DNA of 64,000 nt from positions 62,001 to 126,000 of the forward strand of contig JAXHMK010000014.1 in the NCBI GenBank assembly GCA_034521495.1, in the 5' to 3' direction. The notes beneath the pieces were generated by a model. That model searched no databases and had not been told where the DNA came from. It saw nothing but the letters and a program-made list of their open reading frames with translations. Positions 46,700-59,181 of the stretch are shown here, piece after piece. Positions within the stretch are counted from its first letter, which is position 1, and every line of letters begins with the position of its first letter. Made by a program: the position numbers and the translations under genes. This DNA is from Balneolaceae bacterium. GTDB taxonomy: Bacteria > Bacteroidota > Rhodothermia > Balneolales > Balneolaceae.

Positions 46700-47968
46700 T
46701 TCCATCGAATAATGTGTTGAGAGTTGTGCATATATCCACTTCCTCTAAACAAGGAGGTGCTGCGATAGCTATGCAAACTCAAAAAGGCTTACTTGAGAAA
46801 GGCATTCAATCTTCCATTTTCTCTATGGATGGTTCTGATAACATTAAGCATGAAACCTGTTTCATGCCAGACAAGAGTTTGGCAGGAAACTGAAACGAAT
46901 GTATTGGAAAATAAAAGGATCAAAAAAGATTTTTCTAAATACCCAGAGGCAAAGATACAGAACTCTTTACCCATCACAGATCACAGTATCAAAACGACTT
47001 ACTGAAACAGCTGCCCGAAGCAGATATCTACCACCTTCACTGGGTTTCAAGATTTATAGATATTCCTACTTTTTTCAAAACGTAGGAAAACCTATAGTAT
47101 GGACTTTATGATATGAATCCATTTACAGGCGGCTGCCACTACGATGAGCACTGTGGAAAATTCAGGTCGTGCTGTGGTGCTTGTCCCCAGTTACAATCTA
47201 ACAATGAGAACGACTTATCTCGATTAACTTTTACTGAAAAAAAAGAGCTTTAAAAAATATCAATGCAAAAAATATAGTAATTGCAGGAAATAAGTCACTG
47301 GACTACAGCTGTAGCTGGTGAAAGTGAATGTTCGAAGGGATAAGATTGTAACTGTTCACTTGGGCGTGGATCATAAATTATTTAAACCCAGAGATAAAAA
47401 AAGTATTCGTACTTTGTTGGGTATTCCGGACAGTAAAAAAGTAATTCTTTTTGGAGCTCCCAGTGTTTTAAACCGCCGGAAAGGTTACCTGGAGTTGGAA
47501 AACGCAATACAGATATTAAAAGAACAAGAAGCGATCTGTTCCTTCTCTCATTTGGTTCGGGGAATCTACCGGTTACATCGTAAACCAGATCATCTTCATC
47601 TTGGAAATATCAATAACGATCTATTTTTATCTTGGATCTATAGCTGCAGCCGATGTTTTTGTAATCCCCTCACTGGCAGGAAACATTTGGGCAAACCTGC
47701 CTGGAAGCGATGGCGTGCTGGAGTTCCGTGCGGCCGGTTTTGATACGGGTGGCATTCCGGATATGATTAAAGACGGGGAAACCGTATACGGTATCTGTCC
47801 TGAAACCGGTAATGCAAGCCGAACTGTGCTAATGCAAATTCAAAAAAGTACTATCTGAAAAAGAATTACTTAGCAAGAATTGCAAGAAGTATGGTCGAGG
47901 AAAAGTTTTGCATTATCTCATCAGGCGGTAAACTATATTGAAATTTATAAACAATTAACTGTTCATTA
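46700..47968 (+). pseudogene. Glycosyltransferase family 4, frameshifted
   Basis: The joined frames read RVVHISTSSKQGGAAIAMQT, ADIYHLHWVSRFIDIPTFFK, GKPIVWTLYDMNPFTGGCHY with a cysteine-rich segment, KIVTVHLGVDHKLFKPRDKKS and ILFGAPSVLNRRKGYLEL. VFVIPSLAGNIWANLPG in the 3' frame resembles the donor-site loop. 'TL-D-MNPFTGGCHY...C...C..C' is typical of one GT4 group in exopolysaccharide clusters. Several one-base breaks disrupt it. Confidence 0.7.
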
Positions 47969-47969
47969 A

Positions 47970-48922
47970 TGCAGGATAAAGGGTTCATAACGATTGCCGT
48001 TGGGGACTGCTACAAATACCTGGCCATTAATCTTGTGCAAACTTACAGGCTGAACGGAGGTAATGGCTACTTGTTTGTAGTGGTAACAGACAAACCGGAC
48101 GAGAATCTATCCCGCCATTTTGACCAGGTGGATTATTGAGCATGATAAGCTGGAGGATGGGTACCGTTTATAAGTTAAAATTGCCTGAATACAGCCCATT
48201 CGAGGAAACGATTTTTGTAGATGCTGATTGTTTGGTTATAAAAGATATTGATTCGGTACTGGCGATTTTCTAAAGAATTACGGACTTTGGTGTCTTCGGG
48301 AGAAATGCTTCAATCAGATGCGATGAAGGAGTGCCGCCTTTTTCCGACAAAAAAGACGTTTTGAAAGAGATATTCTTTGGATAATGTGCCTCGGTTCAAC
48401 GGCGGTATCTGCTATTTACAAAAAAAATGAAACAGGGCTTAAAAAATATTTAGAGATGCAGCAGATCTCACAAAAGAGTATGATGACTTGGGCATGCCTC
48501 GATTTACAAATATCAAAACAGGTACTCAAAAAATGGGAGATGAGCCGCTTCGGTGGCCTGGCGATGGCTTCGCAACAACATACCTGCTGTTGAACCAGTT
48601 AAACGAAGGCACGCGGAACATCAACGGTGCCACGGAATTTGAAATTGATGTAATGAACAGATGGTGCAACTATAAAAAATATGGAATGGATGTGTGGCCA
48701 TCTATGGTACATTTTGGCACCGATAATACAAAGCGGTATCATTACAGAAAAGAAATTATAAAAATGGAAATGGCTGAAAAGGGCTGGCTTGGTAGGATTG
48801 TCAATCACACTAAAAAAATAACGTTAAAATACTTGTATGCCACAAAGGTATTTCTATCCCGGTTACTGCTCCTAAATTTCAAACACTATCACGAGTTTAC
48901 CCGGTGCATGACGCTTCACTGA
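47970..48922 (+). pseudogene. Glycosyltransferase-like (GT8-type), frameshifted
   Basis: ATG at 47970 gives MQDKGFITIAVGDCYKYLAI, NLVQTYRLNGG. After a break follow LPEYSPFEETIFVDADCLVI with a D-A-D metal-binding triad, as in GT8-like enzymes, then FNGGICYLQKK in a shifted frame. The last frame (48488-48922) carries DMNRW-type C-terminal sequence and a helical end. The assignment to GT8 is by the DAD motif and layout only. Confidence 0.5.
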
Positions 48923-48958
48923 AACGGTTCCAGGTTATTTAAAAAAGGTGGGCTTTTA

Positions 48959-49880
48959 ATGGCACATAAAAGTGTACAAAGCAAAACAGAAAGTTGGCCC
49001 TGGATAGAAGTCAAACAAACTGATAATATTGATATTGGCCCGGAAAAGTGGCCGAAGATTACCATCGTAACGCCCAGCTATAACCAGGGAGAATTCCTGG
49101 AAGAGACAATTCTCTCTGTGCTCAATCAAAATTATCCGAACCTGGAGTATATCATTATTGATGGTGGGAGTACTGACAACAGTGTGGAGATTGTCAAACA
49201 GTATGAGCAATGAGATTGAATTACTGGGTCGAGCGAGCCGGACCGGGGGCAGAGCCACGCCATCAACAAAGGATTTGAGCAGGCCACCGGTGAATGGGGG
49301 AACTGGATTAACAGCGACGACCTGCTGGCAGAAGGGGCGTTATTGAAATGTGTTGAGTACTTGAAAAAGGCTGATGAAAAGACGCTAATAGTTGGCCATT
49401 TAATACATACAAATAAAGATAGAAGCAGGGAATACACAAGTATCAGTAACATAAATAACTTTAAGGAATATATTGACATAGCAAATTATTGGAGGAAGGG
49501 AAATGGCTTTCAGCAAAGTGCGCTATTCAATATAAAAGAGTATAAAAAGATAGGCGGGTTGAATAAAGATAATCACTTTACGATGGATACGAACTATGGG
49601 TGAGTTCTCGTGACGAGGGCATAAAATAAAACATGTAGATTTTCCCGTTGGTATTTTTCGTTTATACGATGGACAAAAAATTTCAGATCGGTTAAAAACC
49701 ACTGACGAATTGAATTCGATCCGCAATATCCCTTGTTGATAAAAGCGACAGTTTATCAAACTCAGAGAAACTAAAAGCAAAATGGTCTATAAAGTTATAT
49801 GGATTACGTTTTAGATATGGGTTATTTCGAAGTAAAATTGGCATTAGAAGAAGGCTGAAGAATTTAATGATTGCACCTTG
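48959..49880 (+). pseudogene. Glycosyltransferase family 2, frameshifted
   Basis: The N-terminal frame (84 residues) reads [51 protein letters not shown]. The next frames supply WVSEPDRGQSHAINKGFEQA and GEWGNWINSDDLLAEGAL, including the DD of the metal site. YWRKGNGFQQSALFNIKEY follows. This is a typical GT2 'WcaA-like' enzyme. Breaks lie near 49212, 49260 and 49600. Confidence 0.75.
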
Positions 49881-49924
49881 ATACTTACAGTTGTAAAAAC
49901 ATGAAGCAGCAATAAAAAATATAG

Positions 49925-50664
49925 ATGGACAAGAATTTTTTTCTGAAAAAGCTAAGTAAGAATAACATAGATAGATTTTATGCACGTAGTTCAATTCTTA
50001 AAGCATTAAAGCAATGCCTGCCGTTATTAAATGGCCATCTTCTGGATGCAGGCTGCGGGAAAATGCCTATAAAGAGTTCATTATGATGAATTCAGAAGTT
50101 TCCAAGTATTCAGGACTTGATATCGAAGGTGCAATAAATTACGATGATTCAGTGAAACCAGACTATACCTGGGATGGTTTGAAAATGCCCTTCCAGAGTA
50201 ATCTATTTGACTGTGCAATTGCAACAGAAGTTCTTGAGCATTGCCCAGATCCTGACATTATTTTGAATGAAGTTTTCAGGGTTTTAAAAAATCAATCGCA
50301 CCTGTTTTTAACTATACCGTTTTTGTGGCCGTTACACGAAGTGCCAAATGATCAGTACAGATATACACCTTTTTCATTGCAAAAGCATTTAGAAGAGGCA
50401 GGTTTTGCTGAAATAAAAATACGCCCTCTTGGTGGCTGGCATGCAGCAATGGCACAAATGTTAGGTTTATGGGTTATAAGAGCTCCTTTCAGTCTGATGC
50501 AGAGAAGATTTTTGAAATTATTAGCAATTCCTTTTTACAAATATCTGGTCAAAATAGATACCAAGCCCAAAACTTTTACAGAAGGTAGTATGATTACGGG
50601 ATTGGCGGCAGTTGCCTACAAAAATGATTACACTATAAAAGTAGATGAAGTATCTAAACAATAA
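49925..50664 (+). pseudogene. Class I SAM methyltransferase (Methyltransf_11-like), one frameshift
   Basis: ATG 49925 begins MDKNFFLKKLSKNNIDRFYA. A one-base loss near 50062 separates LNGHLLDAGCGKMPY (motif I, D-A-G-C-G) from the rest. The rest is SKYSGLDIEGA, FDCAIATEVLEHCPDPDIIL (motif IV, T-E-V-L-E-H) and NQSHLFLTIPFLWPLHEVPN. It is otherwise complete to 50664. The substrate is unknown, presumably a sugar of the glycan. Its 3' end overlaps the next gene by 20 bp. Confidence 0.75.
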
Positions 50665-51913
50665 AAAAATATTACTATTTACTGAGGAATTTCCATTCGG
50701 AAAAACCGAAACATTTCTCGAAACTGAGATTTCGTATCTTTCTGAAGAATTTACCAACGTGATCATTTTACCTGGCAGGAAATTGAATGATAAAAGATTA
50801 TTACCCGACAATGTAGTTGTTGATGATTCATATGCTGAATATCTGCAAGGAAAACCAACAGGAAGCAAACACTACCTGTGGAAAGGATTGCTTCCGGCAT
50901 TTGACAGCAATAGGCCTCTATATACCAATTTGTTCAAAAACCACAGCGATACTTCCATCCCACAGGATTAAAACGTGTGTTTGGGTGGTCGGGCATGGCA
51001 GAGGACAGAGCGAGTTTTTTGAAAGCTTATATTAACTCTCATGAACTTGACAGAGATGATGTGTTGTTCTATACGTATTGGTTTCATATTACAACCGTAG
51101 CATTGGGAAGAATATTAAAAAATACAAAACTGGTAAGCCGTGCCCACCGATTTGATCTTTATGATGAGGAACTCCCATCGCCACATAGCTCCTGGAAGTG
51201 CCTCGGGGTTCGAATAGGTTGTCTGAGCTTATTTCTATTTCCGAAAGATGGGTATCACTATTTATCTGAAAACTATCCCGGCTATAAAGAAAAGGTATAG
51301 TATTTCCCGACTGGGTGTAAAAGATCTGGGATTCAGATCGAAAGCGTCAGAAGGTAATGGGTTTAGAATTGTCTCCGTTTCTGGAATTCGGGAAGTTAAA
51401 CGGGTAGATTTGATAGCAAGAGCGATAGCACAGACAGCGTCATAAATCTACCTGAATATCAAAATATTCTGGGACCATTTTGGTGACGGGCCTTTAATGG
51501 ATGATCTGAAAAAGGTCATTACCGAAAAGATATATGATAAGGCAATCGTGAAACTTCACGGAATTATACCCAATAAAGAAGTGATGGAACACTATCGAAC
51601 GATGCCGGTGGACTTGTTTGTGAATGTAAGCAGTTCCGAGGGAATCCCGGTCTCTATTATGGAAGCTCAGTCTGCGGGAGTTCCGGTTCTTGCTACAGAT
51701 GTGGGGGGAACTTCTGAAATTGTAAATGAAGAAAACGGGTGGCTGATTTCAAAGGATGCAAGGCCAGATGAGATTTCCAACATTTTGAGAGAAATTATCT
51801 CCAACAGGAGCATTCTCTCTAAAAAAAGGCTGGCCGCAAAGAGAAACTGGGAAGAAAATTTTAATGCAGATACGAACTACCGGGAATTTGCGAAAACCCT
51901 GACAGAGCTGTAG
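50645..51913 (+). pseudogene. Glycosyltransferase family 4, frameshifted
   Basis: The pieces read MKYLNNKKILLFTEEFPFGKTETFL (in two parts), FYTYWFHITTVALGRILKNT, LVSRAHRFDLYDEEL, FRIVSVSGIREVKRVDLIARAI, VKLHGIIPNKEVMEHYR and VDLFVNVSSSEGIPVSIMEAQSAGVPVLAT. The last is the GT4 donor-site motif with the E-G-x-P-x-x-x-x-E pattern. Breaks occur near 50965, 51210-51290 and 51445. With three small corrections the enzyme would be about 420 residues, the normal length. Confidence 0.78.
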
Positions 51914-53007
51914 ATGGAAAAACTACTCATCGTTCTAAGTACGGCTGATTTTGATAATTTTACCCGGCGGGCTACAGTTGAAGCTATTTGCAGGGAACAT
52001 AAAGAGACAAGTCTTCTTTTTTTGAGTGGGGTGAAAGCATTTTCCAATTAAAAAACCGGGTAATGCAGCGCTGAAATGGAAATCTTTTTACAGCTTCACA
52101 CTTGGGAAGCTAAGAATACCCATTCAGATCCGCTGAGACTATTTTAAAAAAAATGTATTGGGCTCAATTTTTTAAAAAATTTGACACTGTTTTCTTAACA
52201 GATCCAAACCAAGAACTGTTTTTGAATTATATAAATGAATCTCAGAAGGTTATTTATTTAATACGTGATCCGAATATTTCTGCAGTATGAAAAAAATCAT
52301 TCTAAAGAAATAGCACTCGTTGGGAGAGCTGATATTGTGTTAGCTACGAGTAAAAATCTTGCTGAGAGATATCTTCCAAAATATTTCGGTATTGAGCATG
52401 AGAACATTCGTTATTGGCCTAATACTGCAGACCTGGAATTATGGAATCATGAATCAATGGCTAATCACGCTTTTAGTAATGATAAATATATCGCAGGTAT
52501 GGCTGGGAATTTGAATGACAGATCCGACATGCAACTACTTGATTCCATCACGGATGTAGCTTCTGTTTATTATGAAATTTGCAGGAAAATTACAGATGAA
52601 ATTCGAGCAAGTTCACTTTTTACAAAAATATTTCAAAAACCGAATGTCAAACACCTTGGGTTTATTTCCATTTGATAAATTAACGGAAGTTGTTTGAGAG
52701 ATGGAATGTCGGTTTAACTATAGAAAAAAGATGTGAATACACACTTTATACTCACCACAACAAGATATACCAGTATTTAGGGTTAGGTAAACCGGTAATT
52801 GTTAATAAAATACATGATGATTACGATGATTTTGGGGAACCGGTTTTTGTCTGTAATACAAAAGAAGAATATGCCCAAAAACTTAAAGAACTTATGTTAT
52901 CAGAAAAAAAAGAAATGGAGTGGATTGAAAATGCCCAACGTATCGCAAAAGAGAATTCGGCAGAGATAAGAGCGGAAGATTTTTTGAAGTGGGTTCAAAT
53001 TAAATAA
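51914..53007 (+). pseudogene. Glycosyltransferase-like protein, heavily frameshifted
   Basis: The ATG directly follows the previous stop (MEKLLIVLSTADFDNFTRRA). Later frames read ALVGRADIVLATSKNLAERYLPKYF, ENIRYWPNTADLELWNHES and YIAGMAGNLNDRSDMQLLDS. The final frame is TLYTHHNKIYQYLGLGKPVI, NKIHDDYDDFGEPVFVCN. The 'SxxLxxRY', 'PNGxD'-like and 'K-x-x-x-Y-L-x-x-G-K-P-V' elements are those of GT1/GT4-like enzymes. At least five breaks are visible. Confidence 0.55.
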
Positions 53008-53148
53008 TTATCAATCCCATACTAATTCATTTAAGATGTCTTAGGTTCATTGGAAATGATTGATTATCTGTTTATGCGAAAAAGTTTTTTATAATTAGTT
53101 TATATGGGAGAATATATAAAAGTTTAAAAAAAGGGATAAGTTCTGAAT

Positions 53149-54172
53149 ATGAAATATTTTAGTTATTTGAAAAATTTAAACTGGTATGCAAGACCAGGAT
53201 ACACTATTCCATTTTATGATCGTCTACATTTTGAAAAGCAACTGCCTTTAAAAAACACGAGTGGAATTCAGGTTATTTGGCCGAAAAAATATTCCAGAAA
53301 AACCTACAGGGTTGAGCCAATTAAAAAAGCAATTAAAAGATATTTGCCTCTTACATACTTTGATGCATCTCATGAGTTCGATTATTTTATACATGGAGGC
53401 TTTCCAGTTTCCGAGAGGGAAATTCAAAATATTGGTGATAAATTAAAACCCCAAAATAGACATGATATTTATGGAGAGGTTATAAAGTTTTAGTATAAAG
53501 ATAAAATTGTATTAGCTGCTCTGGACTGTTCTGATTTTACAGTTGTTTCAGAAGAAAATGATGCAGAAGACTGATCTATACTTTAAGTTGATGGCTCCTG
53601 AAAATTTAAGTTCTGATAAAATAACGCCTCTTTGTTTGGGGGTGAAAAATACAAAACTCCTTGGGAAGGCAAGGAAAATTTATTTAGATGGTAAAGTTAA
53701 AAAAGATATAGATGTATACGGTAGATATGGCAATCAAACTCATAGCCAGCCATACAGAGAAAAAGTAGTTAATATTTTAAATGGCGCTGATTTTGGATTT
53801 GTAGGAGGTTTCAATAAAGTAATTACACCTGAGTACTTAAAAGAATTACAACGGTCAAAAATATCTGTTGAAGTACCAGGTTTTGGTGTATTGTCGTATC
53901 GATTATTCGAATCGATGGCCCTTGGTGCAGTTGTTATATGCAAAAAAATTCCAATAACATTTCCTAATCCAATGATTGATGGAGTTCACTTTGTTCAAAT
54001 AAAACCGGATTTGTCAGATCTGGTAAAGAAGTGTAATATGTTATTGGAAGATGAATCACTTCGTCATTTCATATCTGTAAATGCCATGAAATTTTATGAT
54101 GTGAACTTTTCTCCTGACAGTGTAGCAAGGCGTATTATAAATACAGTAATCGAATTTTTAAAAAATGAGTAG
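53149..54172 (+). pseudogene. Glycosyltransferase-like protein in two frames
   Basis: The first frame (53149-53493) encodes MKYFSYLKNLNWYARPGYTI, FYDRLHFEKQL and HEFDYFIHGGFPV. The second (53543-54172) encodes ENLSSDKITPLCLGVKNTKL, LNGADFGFVGGFNKVITPEYL and PGFGVLSYRLFESMALGAVVICKKIP. The S-Y-R-x-F-E-x-M-A-x-G-x-V-x-I element resembles a GT donor loop. A break near 53490 and a TGA at 53570 separate them. No closer family could be named. Confidence 0.5.
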
Positions 54173-54341
54173 CTTAATTCTATTGAATATTATTAATATT
54201 ATATTTTTGAAATAATGAATTGTATTAATTTTTACACTTTTGGATAGTAAAATAAAAAGTTCAAAGGGGCCTTAATTATTCTACTTCATCAGATTTATAA
54301 TTTGTAGAAATATTTTATAAACCCTTCTCAAAATAATTTAT

Positions 54342-55434
54342 ATGAAAAGTTCTCCAACTATTTAATTCATTTGATATCGGGGGTGCAGAAGTTTTAACAT
54401 ATGATCTTCTTAGAAATGATAATTCTGTAAAAAATAATTATCATTTACTGGTTTCAAAGGGTGGGCAATTAGAGGAACTCATGAGGCAGGAAGGATTTGA
54501 AAAAATTATTAAGATACGAAGAGATAATTTCAAAGTTGGTTTTTTGAATAAACTTCATCATTTAATAAAAAGTAATCGCTATCAGATCATACATGTACAT
54601 AGTCCACTGGATGTGCTTTACACAAAATTGGCTACTATTAACTGTAAAATCAAAGTGGTTTATACTGTTCATAGTTTTCATTTTAAAAGTAATATTTGGT
54701 CAGACCTGTTAAAGAGGACTGCATTGAATTTGTGTGATTACCTGCTGTTCAGTTTCAAAGGAGGTAAAAAAAAACTATGAAACAAATTTCAATGTAAAAA
54801 AACCAAATGCAGTACTATATAATGGTATAGACAATAGAAAATTTGAGATGAAAAGGATACGCTTAGACAAGAACTGAAGTTGTTGAATGATGAAATAATG
54901 GGCGGTATGATTGGTAATTTTAATGATGTAAGAGATCAGATAACAGTCTGTAAAGCACTTGCTTTAGTTATTCGTAACAATCCGAATTTTCATTTTGTGT
55001 TTACTGGCGCTGCACAGGGGTATCATTTTCAAGATGAATGTATTTCATATTGTAAATCCAGAAGACTACTGGATAATATTCATTTTTTGGGTAAAAGAAC
55101 CGATGTGCCATCTATTTTATCCTCCTTGGATATATTTATCTATTCGTCAAATAAAGATACTTTCGGCATCGCTGTTGTGGAAGCAATGATGAGTTCTACT
55201 GCTGTTATTGTGAATAATCTTCCGGTTTTTAAAGAGATAACGAACGGGGGCAGCTATGCACAACTTTACAAAACAAAAAATGAAGAGGATTTGGCAGAAA
55301 AAATAGAGTATTATATCCATAACACGGAAGAGCGCAAAGAACTGGGTGAAAAAGGAAAAAAATGGGCGCTGGAGAATTTTACCATCGAGAAGCACATCGA
55401 AAAACTGTACAAAATCTATAAAGAGGTACTATAA
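54342..55434 (+). pseudogene. Glycosyltransferase family 4, frameshifted
   Basis: Pieces: ATG 54342, then FNSFDIGGAEVLTYDLLRND (acceptor loop G-G-A-E), IIHVHSPLDVLYTKLATINC, KVVYTVHSFHFKSN, LYNGIDNRKFE, GMIGNFNDVRDQITVCKAL, NIHFLGKRTDVPSILSSLDI and YSSNKDTFGIAVVEAMMSST. The last is the donor motif with E-A-M. Breaks are at about 54360, 54770 and 54860; the 3' 555 bp are intact. The length with corrections (~365) is normal. Confidence 0.78.
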
Positions 55435-55440
55435 CAGAAC

Positions 55441-56877
55441 AGTGTTGAAGAACCAATACTCACCGGTTTACTGGCCTGCAAACTATTCCTATACAGCTAT
55501 TGGGGCTGCTTTAATTATCAATATTGTATTGGTTGTTTTTTTTGGAACCCGCATGATTTCACCGGTTTGGTTATTTGCCAATTTGATTTTCCTGGCATTC
55601 TATTTTGTGATTGTGAACATCGTAAGTGTCAGATCCGGTAAAAATTACTTCAACCGATTATGGCCGGCAGATCTTCTGGATGGCGTGGGGTACAAGGCTG
55701 TTGTTCATGGCCGCCATTGTGATGGTTGCAGAACTCACCTGGGACCGGCCGTTTTATGTGGGAGCAGTAGATGCAACCCGATATCACAGGGTAGCTTCTG
55801 AAATTTCACAACTGTTGGCAGCCGGCAACTTTCAACAGGTTTTCCCGCATCTGGCTGGTGAATATTTGGAACATACCGACAACTATGGTGTCCCGTTTGT
55901 ATTGGGTTTCGTTTATACGTTTACCGGGTCATCAGTCATTGTCGCTAAAGTGTTTATGACGTTGATGGGAGCGGGAACAGCCTTTTTTTCTTATAAAACG
56001 GCCAAATTAATAACCGATGAATCTACTGCGAGACTTGCCGGAATACTGATCGCCTTTTTCCCCTTATCACTATTTTACAGCTCCGTAATTCTGAAAGAGG
56101 AATTTGTGGTCTTTCTCTCCATGGTGGGTATTTTTCTGCTGACGAAAAGCGTTGTGAAGGGCAGGATCAAACTCTGGGAACTTGCTGTTTTGATCTCCTC
56201 TGTCTCCATTCTGTTTCTGTTTCGAACGGCTGCCGGGGCGCTGATGGTCTCGCTCGTGGTGGGGATATATTTCATGAATCGCATAAAGGGCAGTGTACTG
56301 ATCTCTTTAAGTATGAGTACAATTATCATATTGGGTTTTTTCTACTTCATCGATGCGTTTGGGGAAGTTGATTACTACGTAGAACGTGTTTCGGGTGTTT
56401 TTGACTACTCAGAAGCCCGAATCAGGAGTATTGCTCAAGAGAATACAATGGCCTCCATTGTGGGCATTCCAACCTTTGTGGTTCTCTCTTTTATAGCCCC
56501 TTTTCCATCCATGGTCTATTTGCCGCTTGGGAACCCTTCCACATGACGATACCTACTACTGGATTGCAGGTTTAATGATCTGGAATTTCTTGATCTATTT
56601 CGGTCTGGTCGGTTTTTGGAAGGTGATGAAACAGAACATGAGTGAGAGTTTGGCGGTCTGGGGATTTGCAGTTGGCTATACGCTCATTTTAGGTGTTACT
56701 GCACTTTTTACAGCGGTTCGGTTTGGATATAATGCCATGCCTGCTTTCTTTATTTTAATTGCCATCGGCATCAAACACCGGAATGAATTTCCCTGGTGGA
56801 AATTGTACTTGATAGGTGCAGTCGGGCTGATTTTAGCCTGGAACTACTTCAGGCTGGCGGGACGCGGAATGATGTAA
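55441..56877 (+). pseudogene. Polytopic membrane protein (GT39/polymerase-like), frameshifted
   Basis: The combined frames give about 470 residues with 10 or more hydrophobic helices. Pieces: YTAIGAALIINIVLVVFFGT, FANLIFLAFYFVIVNIVSV, VGAVDATRYHRVASE (a D-x-x-x-Y/H loop like GT39), GVPFVLGFVYTFTGSSVIVA, LAGILIAFFPLSLFYSSVIL and WNFLIYFGLVGFWKVMK. Breaks occur near 55640 and 56535. The layout fits a sugar transferase of the ArnT/PMT type or an O-antigen polymerase. The loop DATRYH favours a GT-C enzyme; I cannot decide. Confidence 0.6.
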
Positions 56878-56889
56878 ATCCATATAGGT

Positions 56890-58000
56890 ATGCCAAAACT
56901 TTTTCTAACCGGTGATATTCTTCCTGCCGACCGCCAGCATACATTGGGAATTGGCACCGGCAGTAAATTCCGACAAACCGGGGGCGAGCATTGGTACACT
57001 TTTTTTGAACAGTTCGATAAAAATGATTCCATTCTGTTTGGCAACCTCGAGGCTCCCCTGGTCAGCTCAACTATAAAAAATCAATGTAATAAAGATTTTT
57101 TTGCAGGGGATGAAACTTTCAGCAAGTGGTTGTCCAGGGCCGGGTTTGATGTTGTTTCTGTTGCCAACAATCACATCCTGGAATTTGGAGAAGCCGGTTT
57201 TCATCATACCGTTCAGGCATTACAAAACGATGGGATTGAAACAGTCGGCATTTTTGATGATCTCCATGGATCGAACCTTTCCATTATAAAAAAAGAGAAT
57301 TGTACTTTTGGATTTGCAGCGTTTAATGCTGTACATGATATTCAAAATGATGACTGTTATGCCTCACTTTCAGAAAAGGCCGTTAAACATGCTATTGACG
57401 GTTTGAGAAAACGTGAGGTCGATTTAATTTGCCTCAGTTTCCATTGGGGTAATGAGTATATCCATATTCCCTCATGGGAACAGGTTCAGCTTGCCCGGAA
57501 AGCGATTGATTGGGGCGCGGACCTGATTATTGGCCACCATCCGCATGTTGTTCAGCCCGTAGAACAGTATAAACAGGGATGGATCCTGTACAGCCTTGGA
57601 AATTTTATTTTTGACATGAACTGGTCCCGAAACGTTTAAACTGGAATGTGTGCTGGTTGTTGAAGCTGACGGCGCAGGAATCCAATCGTTGCACAGCGCA
57701 TGCGGTTGAAGATTCAGGAGGATTACCGGCCGTTACTCAAAGAAAGCACTGGCTCATCGGTTGAATCGCATACACTCCACAGAAAATCACAACCTGATGG
57801 AACAGCTACTGTCAGGAAGGAAAACAGAATATGCGAAGACGATTACTACAAGCAGGTTAAAGCCAGAAACGGAGAAAGGCCCAAGAATTGGAATGAAGAT
57901 TCTGAATTGTTGAAAGAATGGCACGGGTTTCGACAAATGGGAAACGGAAAAGAAAGTTATTAGAATACTACTTCGGAAAGCTCTTGATAAAATCAGGTGA
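56890..58000 (+). pseudogene. CapA-family protein, C-terminal frameshift
   Basis: The frame to 57639 has the CapA/metallophosphatase-like pattern: KLFLTGDILPADR, SILFGNLEAPLVSS, GFDVVSVANNHILEFGEAGF, ICLSFHWGNEYIHIPSWEQV, LIIGHHPHVVQPVEQYKQGW and YSLGNFIFD. These supply the conserved D, N-E, N-H, H-W-G and G-H-H-P-H residues. CapA proteins take part in capsule (for example poly-glutamate) production. A break at about 57635 leads to frames carrying a helical extension to about 58000. The core domain is complete. Confidence 0.75.
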
Positions 58001-58004
58001 TGGC

Positions 58005-59181
58005 ATTTAATCAAAAAGATTAACAAATACGCAAGATCGAATGCCATAGTTCGTTATGGTTGGCCGATTGGGGAAAAGCCTAACGTGTCACGAAACGATT
58101 CCAATCTTACGACAAACCGAGGTATTTAAAAAGGTTATGATATTTTCGAGGGAAGAATCAGGGATTTTCGATCGAAGGAGCCAGAATGTTACGCTGCCTA
58201 ATTGGGTTTTAACAATTCTGGCCAAAGATTCTGAACAACATCTTGTAAGGATTCTTATGGAACCAACTGTAAGCTACTCTTCTATTCGCTAAAATTAAAA
58301 CCGGACATCGCTTAATGGTGTATTTACTCTTCCAAAAGGTTTGAATAGTGTAATTGTTGCAAAAATTAACTCGATACAAAATCAGATTGGTATCCGTGAT
58401 TGGGGGTACGATTGAAATCACAACACGATTACCATTTCACATCTTCTGGAAACTGGTTTAATATTCATGAATGCTTAGGAAGACTAATGCTGTTACAACC
58501 ACAGGGTGCAAAGGTGAGAAGAATATCTAATCGATAATGGGATTGATTCAGAAAAAGCAGTATATATTCCTAACGGTTGTATTGATATTACAGAAGTTTC
58601 ATGTACCCGGATCAAAACATTCAGAAAGATATCAATATTGTTTGTTGGTACATTTCAGAAAGCTAAAAGGGCCAGATCAGAATTACTTGATGTTATTTCG
58701 AGACCTTATTGATGAGGGAATTAATATTAAAGCGTCATTTCTTAGGTACAGGATGCACTTGTTTGAAGAAATCAAAAGACTAATGTCAGAGCGAATAGAT
58801 CTCTAACAGACCATGTTACGTTGACATGGCTATGTTGATAACCCGGTTCACTTTTTTCAACGAGCTAAAATGCTCATGATGCCCTCGACAAGTGAAGGAT
58901 TGCCAACTTCCATGATCGAGGCGATGGCCTGCGGATGTGTGCCGGTCGTTTCCGATGTGGGTAATATTACCGATGCGGCGCACCACGAGCGAAACGCTAT
59001 GGTTATTGAAGACTGGCAGGATATCGCAGGATTTACCCGCGCGGCATCCCGGTTACTGGATGACCCGGCATTCCGCGAACAGTTATCGGCCGCCGGGAGA
59101 GAAACCGTCGTCGAAAATTACAGTCCGGAGAAACAAGCCGAAATTGTCGGTAACCTCTTACAGTATCTGAAACTGGCCTGA
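58005..59181 (+). pseudogene. Glycosyltransferase family 4, heavily frameshifted
   Basis: The N-terminal text ARSNAIVRYGWPIGEKP and the C-terminal frame (58870-59181) LMMPSTSEGLPTSMIEAMACGCVPVVSDVGNI mark a GT4 enzyme. The donor-site E-G-x-P-x-x-x-x-E is intact, and the final helix (SPEKQAEIVGNLLQYLKLA) is present. The middle is scattered over several frames with many breaks. Base composition changes to GC-rich for the last 300 bp, unlike the AT-rich middle. Confidence 0.65.
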
